A stretch of DNA of 64,000 nt from Planctomycetaceae bacterium (GCA_020638955.1 JACKHO010000001.1:310001-374000), one strand, 5' to 3'; shown: positions 1 through 8,011, counted from the first letter of the stretch. Notes: generated by a model from the letters alone, not told the origin. Made by a program: numbers and translations.

Positions 1-1293
1 TTGATGTCTGTTGAAGGTGCTGAAGTTTACTTGGTGTCGTCAACTGTTGAGTCAGCAAGTCACATTTTCAAATATGCAAAATCAGCAATCGAACAGTCAC
101 CAGAACTTGCGAAAGTTTTGCACGTTCAGCCACACACCAGGACTATCACATACAAAAAAAAACGAAGTGTGTTGAAAGTCCTGTCAGGCGAGCGAACAGG
201 CAAGCAAGGGCACAACGCAAGTGCTTTGTTTTTCGATGAGTTGGCAGACCTCACGGAAGCTCAAAGAGATGTTTGGGAGGGAATGTATCATTCCACGATG
301 GCAAGACATGGAATTCATCTTTCCATTTCCACACCTCAGGCAAATAGAAAAAGCATCGGATTCGAGGAGTATTGCAGGGCAAAAGATGTCGTCGATGGTA
401 AGAAAATCGAAACCAACTACTTGCCGATTTGTCATGGAGTTCCCGAAAACGTCGACTATAGAAACACAGACAATTGGTGGCAGCACATACCGAGTCTTGG
501 AATCACAGTAACAAAAGATTACTACCTCACTGAGTGGCAGCGAGTCAAAGACAATCCTAGAGAACTGGCAGCGTTTCGAACGTTGTTGCTTGGGCAATGG
601 GTCGAATCGTTAGAAACTTGGATTCCTGACTCTGCATGGCAGGCATGTTGTGATCAAAATTTGAAAGAAAGTGACTACTACGGCAAACCAGCCTACCTTG
701 GCTTAGACACTGCAAGAACGAGTCTGGCAGCTACTTGCATTTTGATTCCCGATGGTGACAGACTCGTTGTGTTTCCTCGATTCTTCATGCCTAAAGAAAC
801 AGCCGACAAAGACGAAAACAAGACTAGAACACCTTGGAGACAATGGAGTCAGATGGGCTTTGTCACCCTGACTGATGGGGATGTCATGTGCCCACAGACA
901 ATCAAAAATTCCATCATTGAAGACAGCAAGAAATTCCAAATTCACAGTTACTCAAGCGATTGCTACAACTTCGAAGATAGTAGGCAAGACCTACTCAATA
1001 CACATGGTATCGATATTGTTCAGATTGGCGGAACCATGATGGCAATCGGAGACGCAACAGCGACGTTTGAACGTTACGTGATGCAGAAAAAAATTGTGCA
1101 TGATGGCCATCCAATCCTCAGTTGGAATGTTGCAAACGCAGTTGTAAAAAGTGATCAAAGAGACAGAATTCTCATCAATCGTGACTTAAGTACAGGCAGA
1201 TACGATGGACTCAGTGCATTGATTAATGCACTCAACAGAAGCATTGCCGAACCAATATATCAGTATGATGGAATGGATTTTATTTCAATTTGA
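1..1293 (+). CDS. terL: Terminase large subunit, 5' end cut by window
   Basis: ATP-driven motor and nuclease that packages phage DNA into proheads. The visible 430 residues start after the Walker A part of the ATPase, which must lie left of the window; the first codon here (TTG) is therefore probably internal. Walker B is seen as ALFFDE near residue 77, followed by STP (coupling motif) near residue 111. The C-terminal nuclease begins with YLGLDTARTS near residue 228 and ends with a RYDGLSALINAL segment, matching the usual acidic-to-alanine-rich end of Terminase_1 (PF03354) proteins. It ends 22 bases before portal, the normal neighbour. Confidence 0.92.
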   Translation: MMSVEGAEVYLVSSTVESASHIFKYAKSAIEQSPELAKVLHVQPHTRTITYKKKRSVLKVLSGERTGKQGHNASALFFDELADLTEAQRDVWEGMYHSTMARHGIHLSISTPQANRKSIGFEEYCRAKDVVDGKKIETNYLPICHGVPENVDYRNTDNWWQHIPSLGITVTKDYYLTEWQRVKDNPRELAAFRTLLLGQWVESLETWIPDSAWQACCDQNLKESDYYGKPAYLGLDTARTSLAATCILIPDGDRLVVFPRFFMPKETADKDENKTRTPWRQWSQMGFVTLTDGDVMCPQTIKNSIIEDSKKFQIHSYSSDCYNFEDSRQDLLNTHGIDIVQIGGTMMAIGDATATFERYVMQKKIVHDGHPILSWNVANAVVKSDQRDRILINRDLSTGRYDGLSALINALNRSIAEPIYQYDGMDFISI

Positions 1294-1303
1294 TTGTCGA
1301 AAG

Positions 1304-1311
1304 AATAGATA
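1304..1311 (+). promoter_or_regulatory. Candidate phage late promoter, upstream of portal
   Basis: AATAGATA followed by GAGT and then the portal ATG at 1316. There is no Shine-Dalgarno sequence in front of the ATG and no -35 element at the normal distance. The motif recurs with near-identical spacing before three other phage genes and, without that spacing, before capsid and tail tube. If it is a -10-type box the transcript would start at about the ATG, giving a leaderless message. This is inference from recurrence and position. Confidence 0.5.
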
Positions 1312-1315
1312 GAGT

Positions 1316-2893
1316 ATGTTCACATGGATAAAAAATTTGTTTCAACAACGTAGCGGCATCATCTGGAATGATGCTCTGTTAACTAGTAAGTCGGCAAGTG
1401 GTGTGCGAGTAACTGAGAAATCAACTCTATCAGATCATGCATTATTCCGTGCAATTGATCTTGTCAGCAATCGAATTGCTGAGTTGGATTTTTTCCCTTA
1501 TGACCGCAAAGGGGCAGGGAAAGAGAAGGCAATTAATCACCCTGCCTTCTTCTTGCTGAGAGGAAAACCAAACAACAAAGACAGTTGGTTTGACCTTGCA
1601 AAACAACTCATGCAAGACAGATTGATTCATGGTAACGGCTATTTGTGGATTGAAAAATTAAATTCAGAGCCTGTTGGACTTCACAGGCTTGACCCTTCAA
1701 AAACTTTTCCCGTCATCGAAGATGGTGAGTTGATGTATGGTTCAGTGATTGCAAACGAGCCAGTCAAGTTCTTTGCACATGAAGTTTTTCACATCAAGGG
1801 ATTAGGAGACGGCCTGCAAGGCTACAGCTTGATTGAACTGATGAGAGATTGCATCGGCAGTCACGTTGCAAAGACGCAGTACACAGCGACGTTTTTCTCC
1901 AATGGTGGTGTTCCCACTTATGCCATCAAACTGCCGAACGCACTGACTCCAGACGCAAGAAAATCATTTAAAAATGAATGGGCAAAAATCCACTCAGGCA
2001 GCACTGGTAGCAGAGTTGCCATGCTTCCATTTGGTTTCGAGCTTCAAACGTATGGTTTTTCGCCCGAACAAGTAGAGCTATTCAACAGCAAGCAATTTGA
2101 TTTGATTGAGGCAGCAAATTTGATCGGCATTCCAGCCTCTTACCTGGGATCATCCCAAAACACCAGCTACGGAAGTCTAGAAGCTGAAAGCAAATCCTTT
2201 CTTAGTAACTCATTGAACGCTCATCTGTGTGCCATCGAAGCTCAAGCCAATCTCAAATTGAGAACTGAGAAACAGATTCGTGAAGATTCTGTGTTCTTTG
2301 AATTTGATCGGAAGAAACTCGATTCAACTGACTACGACAAGCTCATTCAATCGCTCGCCAAACAGAAAGAAATCGGCATCATCACCACAAACGAATTCAG
2401 AAAGGCAATCAACCTTCCCCCTGCAACTGAAGAAGATGCCGACATGAGAACAATGCAAGTCAACATGGGATTTGTTGACGACATGCGGAACAAGACAAAA
2501 ACCGAGTTGCAAAAAATGGAGATGGAAATTGAAAAATTAAAACAGCCAGAGCCAAAGCAAGAGCCTGTAATGGTTCCCCCTGCCCCACAGCAAGAGCCAC
2601 AACAAGCTCAAACAATCCCAACTGAACAAAGACACGATGAACGCTTAGAACTCGTTACACGCCAAATTTGTGAACGTATGGCCGCAAGAGTGAAAAAAGC
2701 GATAGAGAATAAAGGTGAGCACAACCTCACCGAAGCTCATGCAAGAGTCATCATCGAACAATTGAAGACAATCAACAAAAAAGCAGATGAGCTTGTTGCA
2801 AGCTGGCTCGAACCAATCCAAGAAGAACTGCGACACGCCACAAGAGACAAAGTCAGAGTCGATGCCAACAAACTTTTCGAGGTAATTTTATGA
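1316..2893 (+). CDS. Phage portal protein, HK97 family
   Basis: Forms the dodecameric ring at one vertex of the head through which DNA enters and leaves. 525 residues, long for an HK97-type portal (commonly about 400). Residues 1-385 fit the PF04860 portal fold: DLVSNRIAELDFFP near residue 50, LMQDRLIHGNGYLWIEK near 95, KTQYTATFFSNGG near 185, and the SSQNTSYGSLEAESKSF segment near 280 that precedes the long helix. The extra C-terminal 130 residues are rich in Gln, Pro and charged residues (around 395-440) and predicted helical. It overlaps the protease gene by 4 bases (ATGA-type overlap), so the two are translated from one message. Confidence 0.92.
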   Translation: MFTWIKNLFQQRSGIIWNDALLTSKSASGVRVTEKSTLSDHALFRAIDLVSNRIAELDFFPYDRKGAGKEKAINHPAFFLLRGKPNNKDSWFDLAKQLMQDRLIHGNGYLWIEKLNSEPVGLHRLDPSKTFPVIEDGELMYGSVIANEPVKFFAHEVFHIKGLGDGLQGYSLIELMRDCIGSHVAKTQYTATFFSNGGVPTYAIKLPNALTPDARKSFKNEWAKIHSGSTGSRVAMLPFGFELQTYGFSPEQVELFNSKQFDLIEAANLIGIPASYLGSSQNTSYGSLEAESKSFLSNSLNAHLCAIEAQANLKLRTEKQIREDSVFFEFDRKKLDSTDYDKLIQSLAKQKEIGIITTNEFRKAINLPPATEEDADMRTMQVNMGFVDDMRNKTKTELQKMEMEIEKLKQPEPKQEPVMVPPAPQQEPQQAQTIPTEQRHDERLELVTRQICERMAARVKKAIENKGEHNLTEAHARVIIEQLKTINKKADELVASWLEPIQEELRHATRDKVRVDANKLFEVIL

Positions 2894-3498
2894 TCAATGT
2901 GACAAATGAAACACCGATGATTCAAACAAGAAACGGCAAAGAATACTTTGTTGGGTATGGTGCTGTTTTCTTTGACCGCAAGACGCCAGGCACTGAGTAT
3001 CAACTCGCTGAGAATGTGTACGAAAGATTCCTTCCGTCTGCTTTCAATTTGAGGCAAGAGCGACCAATTGAGCTTTGGTACAATCACAACAGTGATTTCT
3101 GTTTGGGAACAAAAGAAACAGGATTAGAACTCAGAGTTGACGGCAAGGGCTTGTCCTACGAGCAGGAAATCAATCCTGATGATGTCGATCATCAAAAAGT
3201 GAAAAGCAAAATAGAGAATGGAATCATCAAAGGAAGTTCCATTGGTTTTTGGGTGACACGAGCAAGCCAAATCAAAGAAGGTGACAGGGAAATTTTCCTC
3301 ATCAAGGAATGTGAGGTACGAGATTTGGGGCCAGTGAACGTTCCCGCCTACAAAGCTGCAAGTGCCTTTTGTCGCAATGCAAGCAAAAACGAGTCACCAT
3401 TGATGACGAGAATTCAACAAGAAAATGAAAAAGATTTGGATTTTCTTCGGCGATTGGTAAAGACACACGACAGGATCGACAGATACACACTCAATTAA
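2890..3498 (+). CDS. Prohead maturation protease, U35/HK97 family
   Basis: Serine protease that trims scaffold and capsid subunits during head maturation. 202 residues, usual length. The N-terminal GYGAVFFDR motif near residue 22, the ELWYNHNSD segment with the likely catalytic His near residue 66, and the IKGSSIGFWV segment with the likely nucleophile Ser near residue 115 are typical of PF04586. A Shine-Dalgarno GAGGT lies 10 bases before the ATG, inside the end of the portal gene. The short charged tail after residue 165 may be removed on activation. It is followed by three hairpins, so transcription is expected to stop before the capsid gene. Confidence 0.9.
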   Translation: MINVTNETPMIQTRNGKEYFVGYGAVFFDRKTPGTEYQLAENVYERFLPSAFNLRQERPIELWYNHNSDFCLGTKETGLELRVDGKGLSYEQEINPDDVDHQKVKSKIENGIIKGSSIGFWVTRASQIKEGDREIFLIKECEVRDLGPVNVPAYKAASAFCRNASKNESPLMTRIQQENEKDLDFLRRLVKTHDRIDRYTLN

Positions 3499-3522
3499 TT
3501 TGAATTATTATCTTTCACTTTT

Positions 3523-3555
3523 GCTCACACGATGCGTTGTCGTGTGGGCTTTTTT
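3523..3555 (+). terminator. Rho-independent terminator after prohead protease
   Basis: Ten-base-pair stem GCTCACACGA / TCGTGTGGGC (one G-T pair) with a 7-base loop, followed directly by TTTTTT. It lies 24 bases after the protease stop codon. A second short hairpin without a strong T run, CTCGACT / AGTCGAG, lies at 3613-3631. Confidence 0.85.
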
Positions 3556-3647
3556 GTTGAGTCATGCATAACTAGTTTGTCGGCACAAGTCGATATTTTC
3601 CTTTTTTGTTGTCTCGACTGTGTTAGTCGAGATTACCAGCAACCTTA

Positions 3648-3683
3648 TTGCCTGATGGGTTCATCATCAGGCAATTTTTTTTT
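3648..3683 (+). terminator. Second, stronger terminator before capsid gene
   Basis: Perfect ten-base-pair stem TTGCCTGATG / CATCAGGCAA, 7-base loop, then nine T residues. Together with the hairpin at 3523 it isolates the capsid gene from upstream transcription, as expected for a gene with its own promoter just downstream. Confidence 0.9.
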
Positions 3684-3691
3684 GCGTACTG

Positions 3692-3757
3692 CATAGATAC
3701 CTCAGATGTCTGTGATGCCCAAGTGCTGACTGACATCAGCAAACCTAATGAGGTATC
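3692..3757 (+). promoter_or_regulatory. Capsid leader: candidate late promoter plus RBS-masking inverted repeat
   Basis: CATAGATA at 3692-3699 belongs to the phage motif family; the 12-base CATAGATACCTC here recurs exactly at 6955-6966 before the tail tube gene. GATACCTCA (3696-3704) is the exact complement of TGAGGTATC (3749-3757), which contains the capsid Shine-Dalgarno GAGG; inside it, GATGTC (3705-3710) pairs with GACATC (3732-3737). RNA that reads through from upstream could hide the ribosome-binding site, whereas RNA begun about six bases after the motif would lack the outer arm. A seven-codon frame (3706-3729) also starts at the expected transcript start. Confidence 0.5.
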
Positions 3758-3762
3758 ACACA

Positions 3763-5115
3763 ATGTATAATGTCAAAGAATTACAAGAGAGAAAAAACGA
3801 ATTACAAAAACAAATGGAAAGCATGACCGAACAAGTACGCTCTGAAGATAGAGCTTTCACCGATGAAGAATTGAATCAATGGGATTCAGTTGAAGCTGAG
3901 TTACAAGATGTAGATAAGCAACTTGAAACCGCTGAGAGAATGGCTCGTTTGCCACAACGTGAGAAGAAAAGTTCTTATGGTGTTGTCACCAGCGAAAGAA
4001 ACTACAACGGAAAAACAAACAGCAAGCCAACTGTCGAAGAATGCGGCGATGCTGTTAGAGCTTGGTTTATCAAATCTGGAAGCGTTCCAGTTAGCGAAAG
4101 ACACGCCGAAAAGTGTTATAAAGCTGCCGAGAAATGCAATTTCCGTTTAGGCGGAAAAGCTTTCTCATTCAAGATGAGAAGCGATATTGATGAGTTGAAG
4201 CTCAAATTGAGAACTCAGTCAACAACTGATTCTGAGGGTGGATATTCAATCAACAACGGTATCATTTCTGCATTTGAAGACGCAAAGAAATGGTATTGGA
4301 ATTGGAGTGATGCAGTCACAGTAAACAGAGTTTCTAATGGTGCAAGCACAACTATCGTCAATAGCAACAATACTGATCGTATGGCAGCGTATGTCGACGA
4401 AGGCAGTGCAGTTACTAATACCAATGCAACATTCAGCACTGATACCATCAACTTTCATAAGTTGGTGTCGGCAACGTTCCCAATTACCAATGAGTTAATA
4501 CAAGATTCGGAACTCGATATCTTGTCTTACATCGGACAAATTTGCGGCGAATCAGTTTGGAGAAAGATTGGCTACGAAGTTTCAGTAGGAGCAACCTCAG
4601 GTAAGGTTTCTGGTTTCGCCAGCAACTCAACTCAAGGTCTCTTGTCAACATATTATGATGGTTTTCACCTTGATGATATTGTCGACTTAATGGAGTCAGT
4701 TGATCAAGCATATCGCAAATCACCTAAGTGTGGATTTATGATGCATTCAAGCGTTCACGCCGAGTTGATCAAAACAGGAATTGTTGCAGGTGGTGGATTA
4801 TTCGGCCTTGGATTAAACGGTGCTCCACAAATGCAATTGCTTGGATTCCCTATCTACTTGAATAATCACTTACCTGCTTTCAGCACTTTTGCGAGTGGTG
4901 TGAAGCAAATGTGGTTTGGCGATTTTTCGAAGGTACAAGTTTCCATTGCTCGTGATGTTGAAGTCAAAACCAGCGAAGAATTGTACTGGAAAGAAGACTG
5001 CTTAGCAGTAAAAGCATCAGCTAGATTTACAAGCTACTTGTTAGACGCAGGAACGAATCCAATCAAGCACTTGACAAGCAACACTGATAGTGGTGCTCCT
5101 TCCATCAATGGCTAA
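3763..5115 (+). CDS. Major capsid protein, HK97 fold
   Basis: Main shell protein of the head. The ATG at 3763 is preferred over the in-frame ATG at 3748 because GAGG at 3750-3753 is well spaced for it and the family normally begins with an XXKELXXRKXXL helix, as here. 450 residues: N-terminal 65-75 residues form a charged, coiled-coil-like delta domain with many Glu, Gln and Lys, probably removed by the protease; the rest fits PF05065, with LRTQSTTDSEGGYSI near residue 148, FHKLVSATFPITNELIQDS near 230 and FGDFSKV near 385. It stands alone between terminators and has its own leader, consistent with very high expression. Confidence 0.93.
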   Translation: MYNVKELQERKNELQKQMESMTEQVRSEDRAFTDEELNQWDSVEAELQDVDKQLETAERMARLPQREKKSSYGVVTSERNYNGKTNSKPTVEECGDAVRAWFIKSGSVPVSERHAEKCYKAAEKCNFRLGGKAFSFKMRSDIDELKLKLRTQSTTDSEGGYSINNGIISAFEDAKKWYWNWSDAVTVNRVSNGASTTIVNSNNTDRMAAYVDEGSAVTNTNATFSTDTINFHKLVSATFPITNELIQDSELDILSYIGQICGESVWRKIGYEVSVGATSGKVSGFASNSTQGLLSTYYDGFHLDDIVDLMESVDQAYRKSPKCGFMMHSSVHAELIKTGIVAGGGLFGLGLNGAPQMQLLGFPIYLNNHLPAFSTFASGVKQMWFGDFSKVQVSIARDVEVKTSEELYWKEDCLAVKASARFTSYLLDAGTNPIKHLTSNTDSGAPSING

Positions 5116-5133
5116 TTGAACAGACGAAGGAAG

Positions 5134-5170
5134 AAAAAAGCTGTCATCAGAAATGGTGACAGCTTTTTTT
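5134..5170 (+). terminator. Terminator after capsid gene
   Basis: AAAAAAGCTGTCA (5134-5146) pairs with TGACAGCTTTTTTT (5157-5170) around a 10-base loop. The A run before and T run after the stem make it a strong hairpin with the usual U tract. It closes the single-gene capsid unit. Confidence 0.9.
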
Positions 5171-5179
5171 ATTGGAGTG

Positions 5180-5187
5180 AATACATA
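5180..5187 (+). promoter_or_regulatory. Candidate phage late promoter, upstream of connector gene
   Basis: AATACATA, then ATGT, then ATG at 5192: same register as the motif before portal. The only Shine-Dalgarno-like sequence (GGAG at 5174-5177) is about 15 bases from the ATG, too far to be typical. It follows directly on the capsid terminator, where a new promoter is needed to express the connector genes. Confidence 0.5.
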
Positions 5188-5191
5188 ATGT

Positions 5192-5767
5192 ATGGAATCA
5201 ATCTTACTTGTAACTGCGTTTGCCGATACTCTGCCAATGACTTTGGCAAATATGAAAGAACATCTCAGAATTACTCATTCATCTGAAGATGACTACATCA
5301 CTGACTTGATGTGGAGTGCCTACCAATGGATCGAAGAAGAAGCACAGATTACGATGAGTACGACAGAATATGTTTTGTTGCTGGATGATTTTCCACTTGG
5401 GAAAATCTTCTTGCCCAAGCCACCTTTGGTTTCTATCGACTCAGTGACTTACTACGACTCAGACAACAACTCACAATCACTTGTGGAGAACACAGATTTT
5501 TATCTGATCTCACCGAGTAAACAGAAAGCATTCCTGTTGCCTGTTTCGACAAGTGGCTGGCCAGTCACTTACGAAAGACCTGATGCAATCAGTATTGCTT
5601 TTACTTGTGGTGCTGACAGTTTGAACTTGGAATTACAACTGATGCGTTTGCTTGTGGGAGGAATGTACGAGAACAGAGAAGCTGAAGTCAGTGGAACAAT
5701 CACAAGCTCACTGAAGCTTGGAATTGATCGACTCATGCCACTTGTCAAGACTTGGGAGTATGTGTAA
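5192..5767 (+). CDS. Head-tail connector protein, gp6-like
   Basis: Sits below the portal and links head to tail. 191 residues, similar to phiE125 gp8/HK97 gp6-like connectors (Phage_connect_1). Residues 15-55 form the typical helical start, with MTLANMKEHLRI then SSEDDYITDLMWSAYQWIEE; the middle holds the LPKPPLVSIDSVTYYD strand pair near residue 75, and a second helical part (LQLMRLLVGGMYENRE) lies near 150. Its stop overlaps the ATG of the next gene (TAATG), so the two are coupled. Confidence 0.85.
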   Translation: MESILLVTAFADTLPMTLANMKEHLRITHSSEDDYITDLMWSAYQWIEEEAQITMSTTEYVLLLDDFPLGKIFLPKPPLVSIDSVTYYDSDNNSQSLVENTDFYLISPSKQKAFLLPVSTSGWPVTYERPDAISIAFTCGADSLNLELQLMRLLVGGMYENREAEVSGTITSSLKLGIDRLMPLVKTWEYV

Positions 5768-6087
5768 TGAGAGCAGGCAAATTGAGGCACCTAGTCACCA
5801 TTCAGAGACGCACACTCTCTAGAGATGCAGTTGGGCAACAAACAGAATCTTGGGCCGATCTTGGCACCACCTGGGCCTCTGTGATGCCCACAGGTGGAAC
5901 AGAGAGAGAATACGCAAAGCAACTTGTGAGCGAGACAACTCACAAAGTTGTGATGAGATATTTCGATGGTCTCACCAGCAAAGACAGAATCATTCACAAT
6001 TCAAGAACTTTGAATATCATCAACATCATCAACGTTGATGAAAGAAACATCGAACAGCAAATCATGTGTAAAGAGATGGGGGTATGA
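5767..6087 (+). CDS. Phage head-tail joining protein
   Basis: 106 residues, the normal size of PF05521 (SPP1 gp16-like) stopper proteins that close the connector after DNA packaging. Family features seen are the short basic start MRAGKLRHLVTIQRR, the W-ADLGTTWASVMPTGG segment near residue 30 and the DRIIHNSRTLNI strand near residue 75. An upstream in-frame start exists at 5752 within the previous gene, but ATG 5767 has GGGAG at the right distance and starts at the family's usual residue. It overlaps the next gene by 4 bases. Confidence 0.88.
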   Translation: MRAGKLRHLVTIQRRTLSRDAVGQQTESWADLGTTWASVMPTGGTEREYAKQLVSETTHKVVMRYFDGLTSKDRIIHNSRTLNIINIINVDERNIEQQIMCKEMGV

Positions 6088-6527
6088 TGGGCAAGAGCAA
6101 AAGCATGAAAGGCAAAGGGGCATTGATCATCACAGGTATCGATGAGATCGACAAAGCCTTGAAAGATTTCGACAACAAGATGAGGAAAAAAGTCATTAGG
6201 CGTGCAATGCGTTCATCGATGAAACCTCTTGCTGCTGAGATTAGAGATAGATTCCCCAAGGATTCTGGCGACACGGCGAAAGACATCAAGCTCAGAGCAG
6301 GCAAAAGAAAGAAAGACACTTTGCAATTCGAAATTAGAAGCAAAGATGACAATTTCATTCCTAAGTTTTTGGAATTTGGAACAAGCTCAGAAGATGGAAA
6401 GCAATGGATTGCTCCTAAACCAACATTCAGACCTGTGTTTGACGAGATGGGCGGCTACGCAAAGAGAGAATTCAGCCGAACAATCAAAGATGAAGTCGAC
6501 AAGTTAAACAAGAAGGGGAAAAAATAA
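6084..6527 (+). CDS. HK97 gp10-like tail completion protein
   Basis: 147 residues, normal for the PF04883 family, which forms part of the head-tail joint or tail terminator assembly. Seen: a lysine-rich start, ITGIDEIDKALKDFDNKM near residue 16, RRAMRSSMKPLAAEIRDR near 40, FLEFGTSSEDGKQWIAPKPTFRP near 95, the last being the strongest family signature. The Shine-Dalgarno is GGGG in the end of the previous gene; the stop codon overlaps the next start (TAATG). Protein is strongly basic, which fits a role next to DNA. Confidence 0.88.
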   Translation: MMGKSKSMKGKGALIITGIDEIDKALKDFDNKMRKKVIRRAMRSSMKPLAAEIRDRFPKDSGDTAKDIKLRAGKRKKDTLQFEIRSKDDNFIPKFLEFGTSSEDGKQWIAPKPTFRPVFDEMGGYAKREFSRTIKDEVDKLNKKGKK

Positions 6528-6931
6528 TGAGTATTGAATCAGACTGTTATAGTTTTTTGAGCGAAACAACTGCAATCACTGATCTTGTGGGAACAAGGAT
6601 TTACCCTGTGACGTTGCCTGATGATGTGGCATACCCTGCCCTTGTGTGGACTCTGATTTCCGCACCAAGAGACGCATTTCTTTCTAGTGATGCTGGTGTT
6701 GTTCGCTGTCGTTTTCAATTCGATGTTTTTTCAACTTCTCTTATTGAATGTGCAGCGGTTCAACAAGCGATTTTCAGCAGCTTGCAACGCAAGTTTGGAA
6801 CGTTTGGAACGAGCACAATCATGGGGGCAAGACAAGACGCTGAACACATCGATGCTTACTCGCCACAAGATGGAACGAACAAAATGATTTTCGTCAAAAG
6901 TGCTGATTACATTGTGAGATTAAGGCAGTAA
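6527..6931 (+). CDS. Tail terminator-like protein, DUF3168
   Basis: 134 residues with the DUF3168 (PF11367) pattern: an N-terminal helix ending in TDLVGTRIYPVTLPDDVAYPALVW, followed by a long beta segment VRCRFQFDVFSTS near residue 62 and a final strand FVKSADYIVRLRQ. The family caps the tail tube at the head side. It is read from GGGG ten bases upstream and closes the connector unit that starts at 5192; a 60-base leader with a new candidate promoter follows. Confidence 0.85.
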   Translation: MSIESDCYSFLSETTAITDLVGTRIYPVTLPDDVAYPALVWTLISAPRDAFLSSDAGVVRCRFQFDVFSTSLIECAAVQQAIFSSLQRKFGTFGTSTIMGARQDAEHIDAYSPQDGTNKMIFVKSADYIVRLRQ

Positions 6932-6954
6932 GAGATAAAAATCAGAATCAGAAA

Positions 6955-6985
6955 CATAGATACCTCTAGTTAATTAACTGGAGGT
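6955..6985 (+). promoter_or_regulatory. Tail tube leader: candidate late promoter overlapping an RBS-masking palindrome
   Basis: CATAGATA at 6955-6962 is in the phage motif family and shares the 12-mer CATAGATACCTC with the capsid leader. It runs into a 24-base palindrome (6962-6985) in which ACCTC pairs with the GAGGT of the Shine-Dalgarno GGAGG (6980-6984) around AGTTAATTAACT. A transcript begun about six bases after the motif would lose the ACCTC arm, so only read-through RNA would be fully masked. The hairpin plus seven T residues also resembles a terminator, which is an alternative reading. Confidence 0.5.
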
Positions 6986-6991
6986 TTTTTT

Positions 6992-7402
6992 ATGGCAACT
7001 ATAAATGCCGAAGGCACAGTCTTTCAACTTTACATCACTGATGCACTGACAGCTATCGCACAAGTTGTGAGTCTTGGCGATATCACTCACTTGGTTTCTG
7101 AAGTAGAAACAACTCATCTTGGCTCGTCGGCCAAAACCTACAGACCTGGAGCTATTCCAGAATTTGGAACGATATCGTTTTCTGTCTTATATGACAGTGG
7201 CGACACTGGGCACCAGGAAATGCGTGGTCTGATGGCCAGTCCAGAAGTAAGGCAGATGAAAATCATACTCAGTGATTCGTCTAATCTGACATTCAATGGT
7301 TTTCTTACTGAGTTCACGTTGGGCGGATTCGAAGATGAGAGCAACGTCACCTGTGATGTGACGGTAAGAATCACGGGAGTAGTGACATATGCAGAATCTT
7401 AA
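6992..7402 (+). CDS. Major tail tube protein
   Basis: 136 residues; stacks in hexamers to form the tail tube. The start TVFQLYI, the VSLGDITHLVSEVETTHLGSS segment near residue 30, the GTISFSVLYDSGDTGHQEM stretch near residue 63 and the closing FNGFLTEFTLGGFEDESNVTCDVTVRITG are those of phage tail tube proteins of the lambda gpV/HK97 type. GGAGG lies 7 bases before the ATG, the strongest ribosome-binding site of the phage region, as expected for an abundant protein. The next gene starts within its last codons. Confidence 0.88.
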   Translation: MATINAEGTVFQLYITDALTAIAQVVSLGDITHLVSEVETTHLGSSAKTYRPGAIPEFGTISFSVLYDSGDTGHQEMRGLMASPEVRQMKIILSDSSNLTFNGFLTEFTLGGFEDESNVTCDVTVRITGVVTYAES

Positions 7403-7697
7403 GGAATTACTCACTAATGCAAAATTCAAAGCAGAGGTAAAGCCCATCGAAATCGAAGGTGTTGGGCAGTTCTTTGTTAAGCGTTTGTCTTGGGGCGAGC
7501 TGAGAAAGCAAAGCAAAATGGAAGTGACTGAACAAGTTTGCAACGTTCTTTGTGATGAAGAAGGCAACTTGCTTTTCACAAAAGAAGAATCAGAAAATTT
7601 GGATCATCTTCCACCACAAGTGGTGAAACAAATTCTTGATGAGGCAACTGAATTCAACTCACTTGATGCGAAGGTCAAGCAAGCAAAAAACGTCTAA
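7389..7697 (+). CDS. Tail assembly chaperone, gpG-like
   Basis: 102 residues; binds the tape measure protein during tail assembly in the manner of lambda gpG. Assignment rests on position between tail tube and tape measure, on size, and on the frameshift site in its last codons that joins it to the next frame. Seen: IEIEGVGQFFVKRLSWGELRK near residue 20 and an acidic C-terminal half. The ATG lies inside the end of the tail tube gene with GGGAG 9 bases upstream. The normal stop (TAA 7695-7697) follows two codons after the slippery heptamer. Confidence 0.85.
   Translation: MQNLKELLTNAKFKAEVKPIEIEGVGQFFVKRLSWGELRKQSKMEVTEQVCNVLCDEEGNLLFTKEESENLDHLPPQVVKQILDEATEFNSLDAKVKQAKNV
7685..7691 (+). promoter_or_regulatory. 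Programmed -1 ribosomal frameshift site A AAA AAC
   Basis: The heptamer A AAA AAC stands in the correct X XXY YYZ phase: zero-frame codons are GCA, AAA, AAC, GTC, TAA. Slipping back one base reads AAA, AAA, CGT, CTA, ATC and continues without a stop to 8011. This is the classical tail-chaperone arrangement (G and G-T proteins in lambda). No strong downstream hairpin was picked out by eye. Confidence 0.88.
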
Positions 7698-8011
7698 TCG
7701 ACAACGAGTTAGATGTGTATCTGATTAAGTTGTCGAGGATGTTGGGAAGAACGAAAAGCGAGTTGCTTGATTCACTCTCGGAAGACGAGTTAATTGAGCA
7801 ACTTGCCTATGATCAAATTGAAAACTCAGACAGTTGGTATCAGAACGCACAACTTTGCGAGATTGTCAGACTCATTGCCAGTGGCAAGAAACATGACAAG
7901 TTTGATTTGGAAAAATGGTTACCAGTAAAGCCGCAAAAGCGAAGAATGAGTGATGATGAGATGTTAAAGAAAGTTCAAGCTGTGTTTGGTAGAGCCAAAA
8001 AAGGAGACTAA
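7691..8011 (+). CDS. T extension of the tail assembly chaperone, made by -1 frameshift
   Basis: About 107 residues read as the C-terminal part of a G-T fusion of roughly 207 residues. The frame is open from the slippery site; an ATG at 7715 does not have a Shine-Dalgarno sequence, so independent translation is less likely. The segment contains LSRMLGRTKSELLDSLSEDE, a helical acidic stretch often found in chaperone T domains, DQIENSDSWYQNAQLCEIV near the middle, and a basic end. Its stop TAA overlaps the tape measure ATG. By analogy with lambda the fusion carries the tape measure protein to the tail tip. Confidence 0.85.
   Translation, partial: RLIDNELDVYLIKLSRMLGRTKSELLDSLSEDELIEQLAYDQIENSDSWYQNAQLCEIVRLIASGKKHDKFDLEKWLPVKPQKRRMSDDEMLKKVQAVFGRAKKGD

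Noticed and set aside
3748..3762. Upstream in-frame capsid start at 3748
   Set aside because: No Shine-Dalgarno; GAGG at 3750-3753 serves the ATG at 3763 and the family start fits there.
6962..6992. Palindrome plus T run as a terminator before tail tube
   Set aside because: The T run ends at the ATG and the 3' arm is the ribosome-binding site; a control role fits better, though termination cannot be excluded.
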